Assembly: GCF_022549785.1 (NCBI RefSeq)
Contig: NZ_JAKZGO010000008.1
Span: 307 to 40,969 of the forward strand
From: Belliella alkalica
Lineage (GTDB): Bacteria; Bacteroidota; Bacteroidia; Cytophagales; Cyclobacteriaceae
Length of the DNA stretch: 40,663 nucleotides
Reading direction: 5' to 3'
Shown: piece after piece, positions 1 through 8,587 of the stretch
Numbering within the stretch: position 1 is the stretch's first letter
How the letters are laid out: the number at the start of each line of letters is the position of its first letter
The notes under the pieces: model-generated
Seen by the model: only the letters and a program-made list of their open reading frames with translations
What the model was told of the DNA's origin: nothing
Database searches by the model: none
Made by a program: the position numbers and the translations under genes

Positions 1-606
1 ATCGATATCTGCCTGTGTTACTGTATAGGTCGTCGTAAAGGTCTCACTGTCACCAGGAGCCAATACTGCTATCGTCTCGCTCAGACCTGTCAATGGATCT
101 TCTACCTCAATATTGGTCAGGGTAACATTACCATCGTTGCCCACTTCTATACTGTACGCAATCACATCGCCAACAGCACTGAAGCTTGTCGCTCCCGCAT
201 CGCCGTTCACCGACGTGGCAGTCTTCACTACCACTAGCGATGGGTTCAAGACAGGACCGTCTACTTCCTCTTCATCAGTCGTAGGATCCGTAGGATCGCC
301 GTCAGGATCTGTGCCCGTCGCGCTCGCTACATTCAATACGCTGCCTGAATCGATATCTGCCTGTGTTACTGTATAGGTCGTCGTAAAGGTCTCACTGTCA
401 CCAGGAGCCAATACTGCTATCGTCTCGCTCAGGCCTGTCAATGGATCGTTAACCGCAACATTGGTCAAGGTAACATTACCATCGTTGCCCACCTCTATAC
501 TGTAAGCAATCACATCGCCAACAGCACTGAAGCTTGTCGCCCCCGCATCGCCGTTAACCGACGTGGCAGTCTTAACTACCGATAGCGATGGGTTCAAGAC
601 AGGACC
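1..606. repeat. 348-bp-period direct repeat (copies 1-258 and 349-606)
   Basis: Bases 1-258 and 349-606 are direct repeats offset by 348 bp (116 codons). By eye they differ at about 14 positions, so are about 95 % identical, with the 5' ~90 bases almost identical. They encode consecutive DUF7507-type repeats of the giant protein. Copy 1 begins exactly at the window edge, so more copies may lie to the left. The spacer 259-348 encodes an acidic Asp/Pro/Thr-rich linker and is not repeated after 606. Confidence 0.9.
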
Positions 607-3600
607 ATTAATAGTCACCATATCCGTACCCGTAACAGGACTTGGAATTGGTACACCTACATTACCGCCGACAATAGGCATTGCTGTCGCAGTCGCAGTG
701 TTTTCAACCTGACCGTTGTCGATGTCTGATTGGGTAATCGTATATGTCGCAGTAAATTCAACCGAAGCTCCAGCTGCTAAAGAAGCTACCGAAACAGGCG
801 TAATCGCTGACAAGCCCGACAATAGGTCTGTCACTGTAACATTCGTTAAAGTCACAGTGCTGTTATTTAGAACCGTAAACGTATAGGTAATCTCATCGTT
901 AAGCTCATAGGTAAGCTGCGAGGCAGTCTTAGTCAGTGTAAGATATGCATAAGTAATAGTAACCGTCGCTGCATTCGAAACATTGCCCTGAGTATCGGAA
1001 ATAGTATATTGGATAGGAGCAGGATCTCCTACAAAACCGGGCTCCGGCGTGAAGGTGATCTCGCCGGTGATTTCATCAACCGTCCAAGTGCCCTCACCAG
1101 GAACCACGAGCGGATCGCCGGCATTACTCGTCCCGACAATCTGAACGGATGCGACGTCCATTGGGAAGACAGTCGTCTGATTGTCATTCCCCACAACATC
1201 AAGCGTAACTGCCTGACCAACTGGGTTGCCAAAGCTTGAATCATCATTGGCAATAGGTGGGGAAATAGGCATAGGTGTAACCTCTGATGTGTTGTTACTC
1301 AAATTTGGATCATCATTATCACCAGAAACTGTAGCCACATTGGTATAGTCTCCTGTGGCATTTACAGTAGCTGTGATCTCAAGTGTAGCGCTAGCACCAT
1401 TGACTAAATTACCAATGGTCCAAACACCTGTAGCATCATTGTACGTTCCTACAGACGGATCTGCACTTACGAAATCATAGCCTGATGGCAACTGGTCAGT
1501 AACGGTAACTCCTGTATTATCTTTTGGTCCAAAGTTAGAGGCTGTAAGGGTAAAAATAACTTCGCTCCCAACAAGTGGAGTTTCATTGTCTACTGTTTTG
1601 GAAATTCTTAAATCCGAATCACACACATCCTCAGACCTAATGATTAGAATCTGAGCTCGGTTTACTGGGAATGTATGCGAACCTGTGGCACCAAAGATAA
1701 ATGTCCCAGAGCTAAACGAGTTATAGAATAATTGAATTGCATGATTAAAATCCTCAATACCTACATTAGGGCCAGGTATATTTGCAGGCCTAAAAAGCTC
1801 AAAACCTGATGGACTAGAGCCAATAAATCCTTCATTAACCAATTCAGAGCCTACTATGATTGCATCAGGAGCAGATGATAAAGCATAACCTGTAACCTCT
1901 CCCATAGGAATTATCCCACCGCCATCAATATCTGCCAAAGTAATCCAAACATTGTTCAAGGTAACAGGAGTACCAATTGGACTGTCAGGAGTAGCAGAGC
2001 CAGACTCCACTATGGTGTAGCTATACACAAAGTAAGGGTTGTTTGTTGCAAGCACTCCAACCAGTTCTAAATTTCCAGGATTCTGTCCTGCGTCAGCTAT
2101 CTCCAACCTTCCGCTACCCAAACCATTTAACTCTGTAATTTGAAGTACCACATCATAAAAGGTACCACCTATATTGAAGGCATCACTTTGGATAACATAA
2201 TCACCAACTTGAAGATTCCCCTCAGTACCAGAACCAGCTAAGAACTCTAAGCCATTCAATACACTATTGCCAATCAATCCGGCTTCTGGACAATTGATTA
2301 CACTTATGATTGAGGCGGAGTCTTCATTATTAGTGGGATCTGGGTCAAAATTATCCCCATTAACTATTGCTGTATTTAAGTAATCTCCTGTAGCATTTAC
2401 AGTAGCTGTGATTGTAAGGGTAGCTTCAGCCCCATTTGACATATTACTAATATCCCACAAGCCCGTATCAGGGAAATACTGACCAAAGCCAACAGAAACT
2501 GAATGACTCACATAAGTATAACCAGACGGCAAAACATCTTCAACCTGAACTCCCGTTGCTGCGCTAGGCCCATTGTTAGTAACAGTTACAGTAAAAGTAA
2601 CCTGGTCGCCAACCAAAGGAGTCGGATTATTTACAGTTTTGGTAATCGCTAGGTCAGATTCAGCATTATTAGTATCAGTTGCTGTATTATTACTAAGATC
2701 TGTATCATTGATATTTGCAGGAGGTGTAGCTGTAACAGTATTGGTCAACGGCCCAGTAAAATTAGAAGGTACAGAAACTGTTAAAGTATAAGTGACTGTT
2801 CCTCCCACTGGCAAATTAACCAAATCATCAATAGCACCTGTTTGAATACCAGATACAGTTGTTGTCGCCCCACCTGAAGCTGTGGCTGTATAACTATAGT
2901 TCGCTGCTGGAATACCGGGAATCAATGGATCTTCAACTCGAACATTTGTAGCTCCGAAAGGACCTGCATTTGTCACCTCTATGGTGTAAACCACATTAGT
3001 TCCTGGGGAATAAATATCACTCCCATCTGTTTTCGTAACTTGAATATCCGCATCAAATGTAAGTATGCTAGACGGACAAATTGCCCCATCATTTAGGGAT
3101 GATGAAGGAGCAGCAGAAATAACAGTTCGTTGGCCCGTAGTTAAATCAAACTGATAAAATCCACTTCCAAGATTAGCTGCACCATAGAAGCCACCTAAAG
3201 CATCTATAAACAAAGCCCCAAAAGCAATTGCAGTAGCAGGCGTTGGCCCCACTGCTTCGACTGCACCAGTAGTTCTATTTATTTTCCATATTCTACCTGG
3301 AGCTGTTGGGTCTCCTGGACCAAGCACCGTATATAGAAATCCATCAACTGGATTATATGCCAAATCAAAAAAGAGGACATTTCTAAACAGAGTTAATGTT
3401 TGAACCACAGCTCTAGTTGATACATCAATTTTATAAATCCTATTTGAAAAAGAACTGTTTGTAGTATGAACATAAAGAATTCCATCCTCATCAAAATCAC
3501 CTGATAGGTAGTTGGTAACAGGAAGTCCGGTCACTTCACCCAAATCCACTGGAATTCCGGATTGGTCTATCCTTACTAAGCTATTAGTATTGGTACGGAT

Positions 3601-5763
3601 TCCATACACAAGATTATCTTGGGAATTATACCCTATAGCATTATATGTAATTCCATGTGTACCATCATCAATCGGTTGAAAAACGAAAGGATTAGCGGAC
3701 CTGATTATATCATATAAAATCGATGGATCTCCACTAACAATTGACTGGTTAAGGAATAAACTATTAGCTCCACAATCAAAAGGTACTGCAGGTTGGGTAG
3801 TAACGCTTGCTTCATTATTAGTAGGATCTGTATCATTGATATTGGCAGGAGGTGTAGCTGTTACAGTATTGGTTAAGGGCCCTGTAAACCCAGAAGGAAC
3901 AGTAACTGTCAAGGTATAAGTAACTGTACCCCCTACTGGCAAATTAACCAAATCATCAATAGCACCTGTTTGGGTACCAGATACAGTTGTTGTCGCCCCT
4001 CCTGAAACCGTAGCTGTATAGCTATGATTAGCCTCAGGAATACTGGGAATCAATGGATCTTCAACTCGAACATTTGTAGCTCCAAAAGGCCCTACATTGG
4101 TAACTGTTATAGTGTAAACAAGATTATCTCCTGGAAAGTACGTTTGGTTATTGACTACTTTGGTAACTTGAATATCTGCGTCAAACGTAAGGGTACTTGT
4201 ATAACACATAGCACCATCATTGTTAGACGAGCTTGGAGCATTTGAAATTAGTGTACTTTGCCCTGTATTTCTATCAAATTGAAAAAATCCACCTCCATTA
4301 ACCGCTCCATAAATATTTCCATCTATATCGACATACATTGCTCCAACGCCACCGCCCGATAGATTTGGTGTACCAACATTAATCCAAGCTCCAGTATTTT
4401 GATTAATCCTGACCAACTGCCGAGTACTACTAGATACACCCCAAAAATTTCCAGAAATATGATCATATGCAATGTCAGTTATCCGCTCATTCGTGCCAAT
4501 GGTTACAGCCCTGTCTTCTTCAACAGTTCTAGTTTGGACATTAACCTTATAAATCCGTGTACTATTATTGTTGAGAACCCAAAGAAATCCATCCGGATCA
4601 AAATCTGCCGCAACATAAGTAGAGTTAGCTGGAAGACCTGATACTGGTCCCATGTCACGAGCCACACCTGTAGCATCAATTACAATTAATCGATTGGTTG
4701 CTGTTACACTAGGATCAACCCTAAAACCATAAATAAGGTTATCAATAGGATTAAAACCAATAGCATTATAGTCAAAAGCACTAGTGCCAATGGTAGGAAA
4801 TTCAAAAGGATTTGAGGAACGATCAACATTGCGGAGTTGATTCCCTTGAGAAAGAAAAATAGTGTTTGCAACACAGACATCGTCAAAGGCCTCAAAAGCC
4901 TCTGATACTGGGATAAAGGCAATATCACCTATATCCAATCTGTGACCAGTAGTAGCGCTAGTAGGTGAATTCAAGCCAATTATCATTCGGTCTGACAAAC
5001 CATCAACGCGAACCAAAACAGATCCTCTAGCTTCGCTGGAAGAGTAAGCCCCAGTCAGATTATTCTGGGTTGCAAAGCGTCTGTTATCAGGGGCAGCAAA
5101 AACACCTATATTAGGTGATGTCGCAGTCCCTGGTGTCAGTGAAACTGAAGTAGGCTGGTTTGTACCATCTAGTCGCGATTGAAAAAATACCCGATCTTGC
5201 CAACCTGTACTTACGGTTGATCTATCGATATTATTTGCTCTAAAGCGCAGACCAACAATCGGTTCAGAAAACTGGATCACCATAAACCCGGCATTCGTTA
5301 GATCACCAGAACAGTCTACCCCAGTCGTAGATCTAAACCATATCATACCCGAATCTTCGTCGAAAGGCTCGCCAGCGCCAACATATTGTGGAGTCGTATC
5401 AATAATTCTTGGAGAATTTTGACCACAAACTGCACCAGTGAAACTTATTTCCGCATCAACCCCACTTCCTCCGATATTAGTAATGGTAACACCATTAGCG
5501 ATATTGGTACCTGGCGCAAGCACATCTGTCCACTTAAGCAGCACCTCACCCGATTGAGCGTGTAAACTATTGTTAGACGCCAAGATTCCAGCGAATACAA
5601 CAAAAAAATTTAGAATAGCCAAAGAGAGCTGTCGTTTTAAAGGACCTTTTGATCTTCTGAATAGATGATTAGTCATCGCAAAAAAAGAAGTAGGTAAATT
5701 TGCATTTTGCATTTTTAAAATACCAAGTAAAGAGGCCAAGTAAATTTGTAAATATTTCATCAT
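1..5763 (-). CDS. Giant secreted DUF11/DUF7507 repeat protein, partial (C-terminus beyond left edge)
   Basis: An open frame runs without a stop from an upstream TAA near 5780 to position 1, about 1,900 codons. Candidate ATG starts are 5763, 5760, 5712 and 5676; 5676 gives the most typical signal peptide (basic RRSK and KR, hydrophobic core, cleavage near SLHA-Q), so the start is uncertain. From the N-terminus (approximate coordinates, descending): a head domain to ~4900; a beta-propeller-like region (~4890-4195, motif YNAIGFNP); a DUF11-like repeat (~4190-3800); a second propeller-like region (~3785-3060, YNAIGYNS); a DUF11 repeat (~3057-2690); another DUF11 (~2665-2300, SDLAITKTVNN); an unassigned domain (~2290-1630); DUF11 (~1620-1280); a CshA/Ig-like module (~1265-950, GEITFTPEPGFVG); then DUF7507-type repeats (GNVTLTNVAVNDPLTGL) to the edge. 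Such proteins in Bacteroidota are usually cell-surface proteins exported by the T9SS and often carry a C-terminal sorting domain; that end is not visible. Function (adhesin, matrix or gliding adhesin) is inference. Confidence 0.85.
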   Translation of the reverse strand, partial: MMKYLQIYLASLLGILKMQNANLPTSFFAMTNHLFRRSKGPLKRQLSLAILNFFVVFAGILASNNSLHAQSGEVLLKWTDVLAPGTNIANGVTITNIGGSGVDAEISFTGAVCGQNSPRIIDTTPQYVGAGEPFDEDSGMIWFRSTTGVDCSGDLTNAGFMVIQFSEPIVGLRFRANNIDRSTVSTGWQDRVFFQSRLDGTNQPTSVSLTPGTATSPNIGVFAAPDNRRFATQNNLTGAYSSSEARGSVLVRVDGLSDRMIIGLNSPTSATTGHRLDIGDIAFIPVSEAFEAFDDVCVANTIFLSQGNQLRNVDRSSNPFEFPTIGTSAFDYNAIGFNPIDNLIYGFRVDPSVTATNRLIVIDATGVARDMGPVSGLPANSTYVAADFDPDGFLWVLNNNSTRIYKVNVQTRTVEEDRAVTIGTNERITDIAYDHISGNFWGVSSSTRQLVRINQNTGAWINVGTPNLSGGGVGAMYVDIDGNIYGAVNGGGFFQFDRNTGQSTLISNAPSSSNNDGAMCYTSTLTFDADIQVTKVVNNQTYFPGDNLVYTITVTNVGPFGATNVRVEDPLIPSIPEANHSYTATVSGGATTTVSGTQTGAIDDLVNLPVGGTVTYTLTVTVPSGFTGPLTNTVTATPPANINDTDPTNNEASVTTQPAVPFDCGANSLFLNQSIVSGDPSILYDIIRSANPFVFQPIDDGTHGITYNAIGYNSQDNLVYGIRTNTNSLVRIDQSGIPVDLGEVTGLPVTNYLSGDFDEDGILYVHTTNSSFSNRIYKIDVSTRAVVQTLTLFRNVLFFDLAYNPVDGFLYTVLGPGDPTAPGRIWKINRTTGAVEAVGPTPATAIAFGALFIDALGGFYGAANLGSGFYQFDLTTGQRTVISAAPSSSLNDGAICPSSILTFDADIQVTKTDGSDIYSPGTNVVYTIEVTNAGPFGATNVRVEDPLIPGIPAANYSYTATASGGATTTVSGIQTGAIDDLVNLPVGGTVTYTLTVSVPSNFTGPLTNTVTATPPANINDTDLSNNTATDTNNAESDLAITKTVNNPTPLVGDQVTFTVTVTNNGPSAATGVQVEDVLPSGYTYVSHSVSVGFGQYFPDTGLWDISNMSNGAEATLTITATVNATGDYLNTAIVNGDNFDPDPTNNEDSASIISVINCPEAGLIGNSVLNGLEFLAGSGTEGNLQVGDYVIQSDAFNIGGTFYDVVLQITELNGLGSGRLEIADAGQNPGNLELVGVLATNNPYFVYSYTIVESGSATPDSPIGTPVTLNNVWITLADIDGGGIIPMGEVTGYALSSAPDAIIVGSELVNEGFIGSSPSGFELFRPANIPGPNVGIEDFNHAIQLFYNSFSSGTFIFGATGSHTFPVNRAQILIIRSEDVCDSDLRISKTVDNETPLVGSEVIFTLTASNFGPKDNTGVTVTDQLPSGYDFVSADPSVGTYNDATGVWTIGNLVNGASATLEITATVNATGDYTNVATVSGDNDDPNLSNNTSEVTPMPISPPIANDDSSFGNPVGQAVTLDVVGNDNQTTVFPMDVASVQIVGTSNAGDPLVVPGEGTWTVDEITGEITFTPEPGFVGDPAPIQYTISDTQGNVSNAATVTITYAYLTLTKTASQLTYELNDEITYTFTVLNNSTVTLTNVTVTDLLSGLSAITPVSVASLAAGASVEFTATYTITQSDIDNGQVENTATATAMPIVGGNVGVPIPSPVTGTDMVTINGPVLNPSLSVVKTATSVNGDAGATSFSAVGDVIAYSIEVGNDGNVTLTNVAVNDPLTGLSETIAVLAPGDSETFTTTYTVTQADIDSGSVLNVASATGTDPDGDPTDPTTDEEEVDGPVLNPSLVVVKTATSVNGDAGATSFSAVGDVIAYSIEVGNDGNVTLTNIEVEDPLTGLSETIAVLAPGDSETFTTTYTVTQADID
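2700..4190. repeat. Internal duplication, 1128-bp offset (about 2700-3060 and 3828-4190)
   Basis: Two DUF11-encoding segments align with a constant offset of 1128 bp (376 codons). Long stretches are nearly identical, for example the region encoding AIDDLVNLPVGGTVTYTLTV and the one encoding GPFGATNVRVEDPLIP. Each is preceded in the protein by a beta-propeller-like region of similar layout, so the duplicated unit is propeller plus DUF11. The propeller halves have diverged much more than the DUF11 halves. Confidence 0.8.
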
Positions 5764-5814
5764 GCGTGCGATTTCAAATTAAATGCATTATATCAATAAG
5801 AGATAGTCCTCTGA

Positions 5815-6309
5815 CTACTTGACCAAAGTATTAAACACTATGTCAGATAGGGTTTTAATTGGAAAAATCTTTTCACTAGTGACATATGAGACCACTGATC
5901 TTTTACCGGTTTCAAAATAGATTCTAGTGGGGAACGGATTATTCCACACTACTTCAGAATAAGTAATGAAGTCACTTTTTACAGCTGCTGCAGAAACGAT
6001 CAGATAGCCTCCAATAATTTGAGGCCTACCACTCACTGATTTCTTCTTAAGTGGATTAAAATCATGAATAAACCATAGTTCCGTCAATGTTGAATTGATC
6101 CTTAAAATCTGATTATCAATAGTCCACAAATTTTCTATTTGGCTATTTGTGAAATTTTTAAACCTGATAGTCGTAGAAGGAACTGGCCCTTTATCGAGAA
6201 TATTCGCAAACCCAAAAGCAAATTTTGAGGAAGTGATTTTTGCATTTACCATCCCAGATACTGTCAAAAACAGACTGAAGAGGATTAATAGGTAAATATT
6301 TTTATTCAT
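5815..6309 (-). CDS. Small secreted protein of unknown function
   Basis: 164 residues starting at ATG 6309. The N-terminus is a clear Sec signal peptide (MNKN, hydrophobic core LLILFSLFLTVSG, likely cleavage after VNA near residue 23) with no lipobox Cys, so the mature ~140-residue protein should be periplasmic or surface exposed. It has no cysteine in the mature part and no motif I recognise. It lies 50-140 bp upstream of the giant repeat protein on the same strand (depending on that gene's start), so co-transcription is possible. A weak 5-bp hairpin (TAGTC/GACTA) begins at its stop codon but has no T-tract. No family can be assigned. Confidence 0.7.
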   Translation of the reverse strand: MNKNIYLLILFSLFLTVSGMVNAKITSSKFAFGFANILDKGPVPSTTIRFKNFTNSQIENLWTIDNQILRINSTLTELWFIHDFNPLKKKSVSGRPQIIGGYLIVSAAAVKSDFITYSEVVWNNPFPTRIYFETGKRSVVSYVTSEKIFPIKTLSDIVFNTLVK

Positions 6310-7562
6310 ATCATTTGTATTAATATATTATCATAATCATATACCTGTTGTACTAAATCTCGTGAAGTTAAAAGGCATATATTTTTTAAAACACCAACCG
6401 CACCTCGGTTAATTAGCAAGTAAAAGGTACTTACCATACCAATTAAATTATTCTTTTTAAAGGCTTACCCTTTTTTACAATATGACTTTAATGAAGATTT
6501 AATACTTTTGCTGAAACTAGCATAGTGATAGAAACTCCATTAAGTTTAAAGTCCTTCATTTATTTAAATTTAGCCTAGAAATATTTGCACTACTTTAGGA
6601 TTTCAACCTATCATCTCACAATTTTTCACATACTATATAGAGATATAAACATAATTTGAAAGAGCATAAAATTATCATACAATTAATGCATATCATCTTC
6701 GTGAGGCGATATACATAGATTACATTTTTTTTTATATAGAATACAAAATTAAGGTAAGTTATGACGAAAAGCACTTTATGGAATACGCATAACTACTCAC
6801 GCTAGGGATAGAGTATACATAATTACAATAATCACATACTAAAAAATCATTTGACTATTGGTGCTCAATAAACTAAAGTAGGTTATAATACAATTGGGAA
6901 TGATAAAATTTCTTTTGATAGAGTCAAATAAGATATCAAATACTTTTCAGAAAACTACTTCAAGATTTGAAGTGAATGACAAATTTAATAAGGGGTAAAC
7001 TATGAAGAACCAGATATCTCAACTACTTAGTTTTCAAATATGCTATTTCACTATAAAACACTTAACTCTAAAGAAAATATCACAGATATTTTATCTCTAT
7101 TTTATAAATCAGATAATGCATTCAGGATAGCTAACGAAAGGAATATTATTAATAGACTATTTATTTAGATTGAAAACTTATCACATATTTTTAAAAAATA
7201 GCTAAATCATTAAAGTAGGTAGGATATTAATATATGAACAAATATATATTCAGAATGATACCAGTAATTTAAAAAGAAAGTTCGCTTTGATTTATTTCAA
7301 TACACCAGAAGCGGAAAGATTGCTAATTGCTAATTGATATTAGATATTAATCTAAATCAAACATAAATACTAAAATTATAATCTATTGGCAAAGTAGCGT
7401 ATAATCATATGTGATTTTTTGAATATACATAATGACACCAACAGGTGAATACATAATATATAATTATGCGAATAAACACAAAATTAGATTGAAGCTAGCT
7501 TTAGTAAAATAATCTTCTAAAGAAAAGTCTTTCAAAAAAATATTAGACTGATTTAAATAAAA

Positions 7563-7592
7563 AAAACCACAAACTTCTTAGCTTGTGGTTTT
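7563..7592 (-). terminator. Intrinsic terminator of the atp operon
   Basis: Perfect 10-bp arms at 7563-7572 (AAAACCACAA) and 7583-7592 (TTGTGGTTTT) enclose a 10-base loop. Read on the minus strand the hairpin follows atpG by about 40 bases and runs into a T-rich tail (TTTTTTATTTAAA). Confidence 0.8.
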
Positions 7593-7602
7593 ATATATAT
7601 GT

Positions 7603-7622
7603 AAATCTAAAATTTTAGATTT
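7603..7622. repeat. 20-bp perfect AT-rich palindrome after atpG
   Basis: AAATCTAAAATTTTAGATTT reads identically on both strands. It lies between the atpG stop codon (7634) and the terminator hairpin at 7563-7592. It could add an mRNA 3'-end structure or be chance in AT-rich DNA. Confidence 0.6.
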
Positions 7623-7633
7623 TAATTCTAAAA

Positions 7634-8509
7634 TTACTTTCCTCCTAGTGCATTTGCGCCTGCAACAATCTCAAGGATTTCATTGGTAATCGCTGCTTGA
7701 CGGGTTCTGTTATACATCAATCTCAATTCTTTCAACAACTCACCAGCATTTTCTGTTGCTTTGTCCATTGCTGTCATTCGAGCTCCATGTTCAGACGCAT
7801 TGCTTTCTAATACCGCCTTAAAGAATTGTATCTTTAATGAAGTAGGCACAAGTTCCTCTATGATGTATTCTCTGGAAGGCTCAAGGATATAATCGGTATC
7901 AGAACTTTTAGTATCTAAACCTTCACTCTCGGAAATCATTGGTAAGAAATTTTCTGTAATTACTTCTTGAGTTGCCACATTTTTGAAGTGGTTATATACC
8001 AATACAACTTTGTCATAGTTTCCTTTTGCAAACTCAACCATTGCAAATTCAGCAGCCAACTTTACATTCTCAAAGGAGACATCAGAAAATATTTGATAGT
8101 AAGTATCAATTACATTGTATCCTCTTTTCTTGAAAAACTCGAATGCTTTTTTTCCTAAAGGAAGGATTGTGATATTTTTATCAGCAAACTGATTATTGAC
8201 TGCAAAGCTTGAAGCTTTCAAAACATTCGTATTGAAAGCACCACAAAGCCCTTTGTCTGAAGTGATAGGTATTACAAGGACATTGTTGATTTCGCGTTTT
8301 TCAGCAAAAACAATGTCTGCTTGTCCGTCACTTGCCGCAGAAACATTATTCAGGATAACAGTCAATTTTTGAGAATAAGGACGCATCTGTGTGATTTTGT
8401 CCTGAGCTCTTCTCAATTTTGCGGCAGCTACCATTTTCATGGCTTTTGTGATCTGCTGCGTAGAGACTACCGAATTGATTCTTTCCTTTACTTCCTTTAA
8501 ATTAGCCAT
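7634..8509 (-). CDS. atpG: F1F0 ATP synthase gamma subunit
   Basis: The central rotor shaft of F1, which couples c-ring rotation to the catalytic alpha3beta3 head. The 291-residue product matches the usual bacterial length (~287). It has the N-terminal helix motif (VKERINSVVSTQQITKAMKM, residues ~6-25) and the conserved C-terminal helix with ITNEILEIVAGANAL, which together form the antiparallel coiled coil in the alpha3beta3 cavity. Starts at ATG 8509, 78 bp after the atpA stop; that gap holds a 12-bp hairpin. It is the last gene of the operon here. In many bacteria atpD and atpC follow, but they are absent. Confidence 0.98.
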   Translation of the reverse strand: MANLKEVKERINSVVSTQQITKAMKMVAAAKLRRAQDKITQMRPYSQKLTVILNNVSAASDGQADIVFAEKREINNVLVIPITSDKGLCGAFNTNVLKASSFAVNNQFADKNITILPLGKKAFEFFKKRGYNVIDTYYQIFSDVSFENVKLAAEFAMVEFAKGNYDKVVLVYNHFKNVATQEVITENFLPMISESEGLDTKSSDTDYILEPSREYIIEELVPTSLKIQFFKAVLESNASEHGARMTAMDKATENAGELLKELRLMYNRTRQAAITNEILEIVAGANALGGK

Positions 8510-8541
8510 ATATTATTGTGATATGGAGAGGTATTTTTATA

Positions 8542-8577
8542 AAAACATACTTGAAAATCCCTTTCCAAGTATGTTTT
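8542..8577 (-). terminator. Terminator-like hairpin between atpA and atpG
   Basis: Perfect 12-bp arms AAAACATACTTG (8542-8553) and CAAGTATGTTTT (8566-8577) with a 12-base loop, in the 78-bp atpA-atpG gap. On the minus strand the arm ends in five T residues, then ATAAAAAT. It has the form of a moderate intrinsic terminator or attenuator inside the operon, or an mRNA processing/stability element. Nothing in the sequence decides which. Confidence 0.65.
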
Positions 8578-8587
8578 GATCGATTAA

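Larger units (their letters stand above)
6310..7633. other. Long AT-rich intergenic region without a convincing gene
   Basis: About 1.3 kb with roughly a quarter G+C, lower than the flanking genes, and stops in all frames. The two longest coding-like pieces on the plus strand are 7040-7168 (42 codons from ATG) and 7206-7337 (no ATG, ends with a coding-looking stretch LIYFNTPEAERLLIAN). They could be remnants of a decayed gene, but nothing is recognisable. The right end contains the terminator of the atp operon and a 20-bp palindrome. No tRNA, repeat array or insertion-sequence end was seen. Confidence 0.6.

Noticed and set aside
1-606. CRISPR-like array
   Set aside because: The repeats are 258 bp long at a 348-bp period and lie in a coding frame; no short repeats with unique spacers.
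4399-4928. Open frames on both strands within the giant repeat gene
   Set aside because: The minus-strand frame of the giant protein has clear domains through here; these are shadows.
6408-6422. Small inverted repeat AACCG-CGGTT upstream of the 164-residue protein
   Set aside because: Only a 5-bp stem, too weak to call an operator or terminator.
6310-7633. tRNA, insertion sequence or phage remnant in the AT-rich gap
   Set aside because: No cloverleaf, terminal inverted repeats with target duplication, or transposase/integrase motif was seen.
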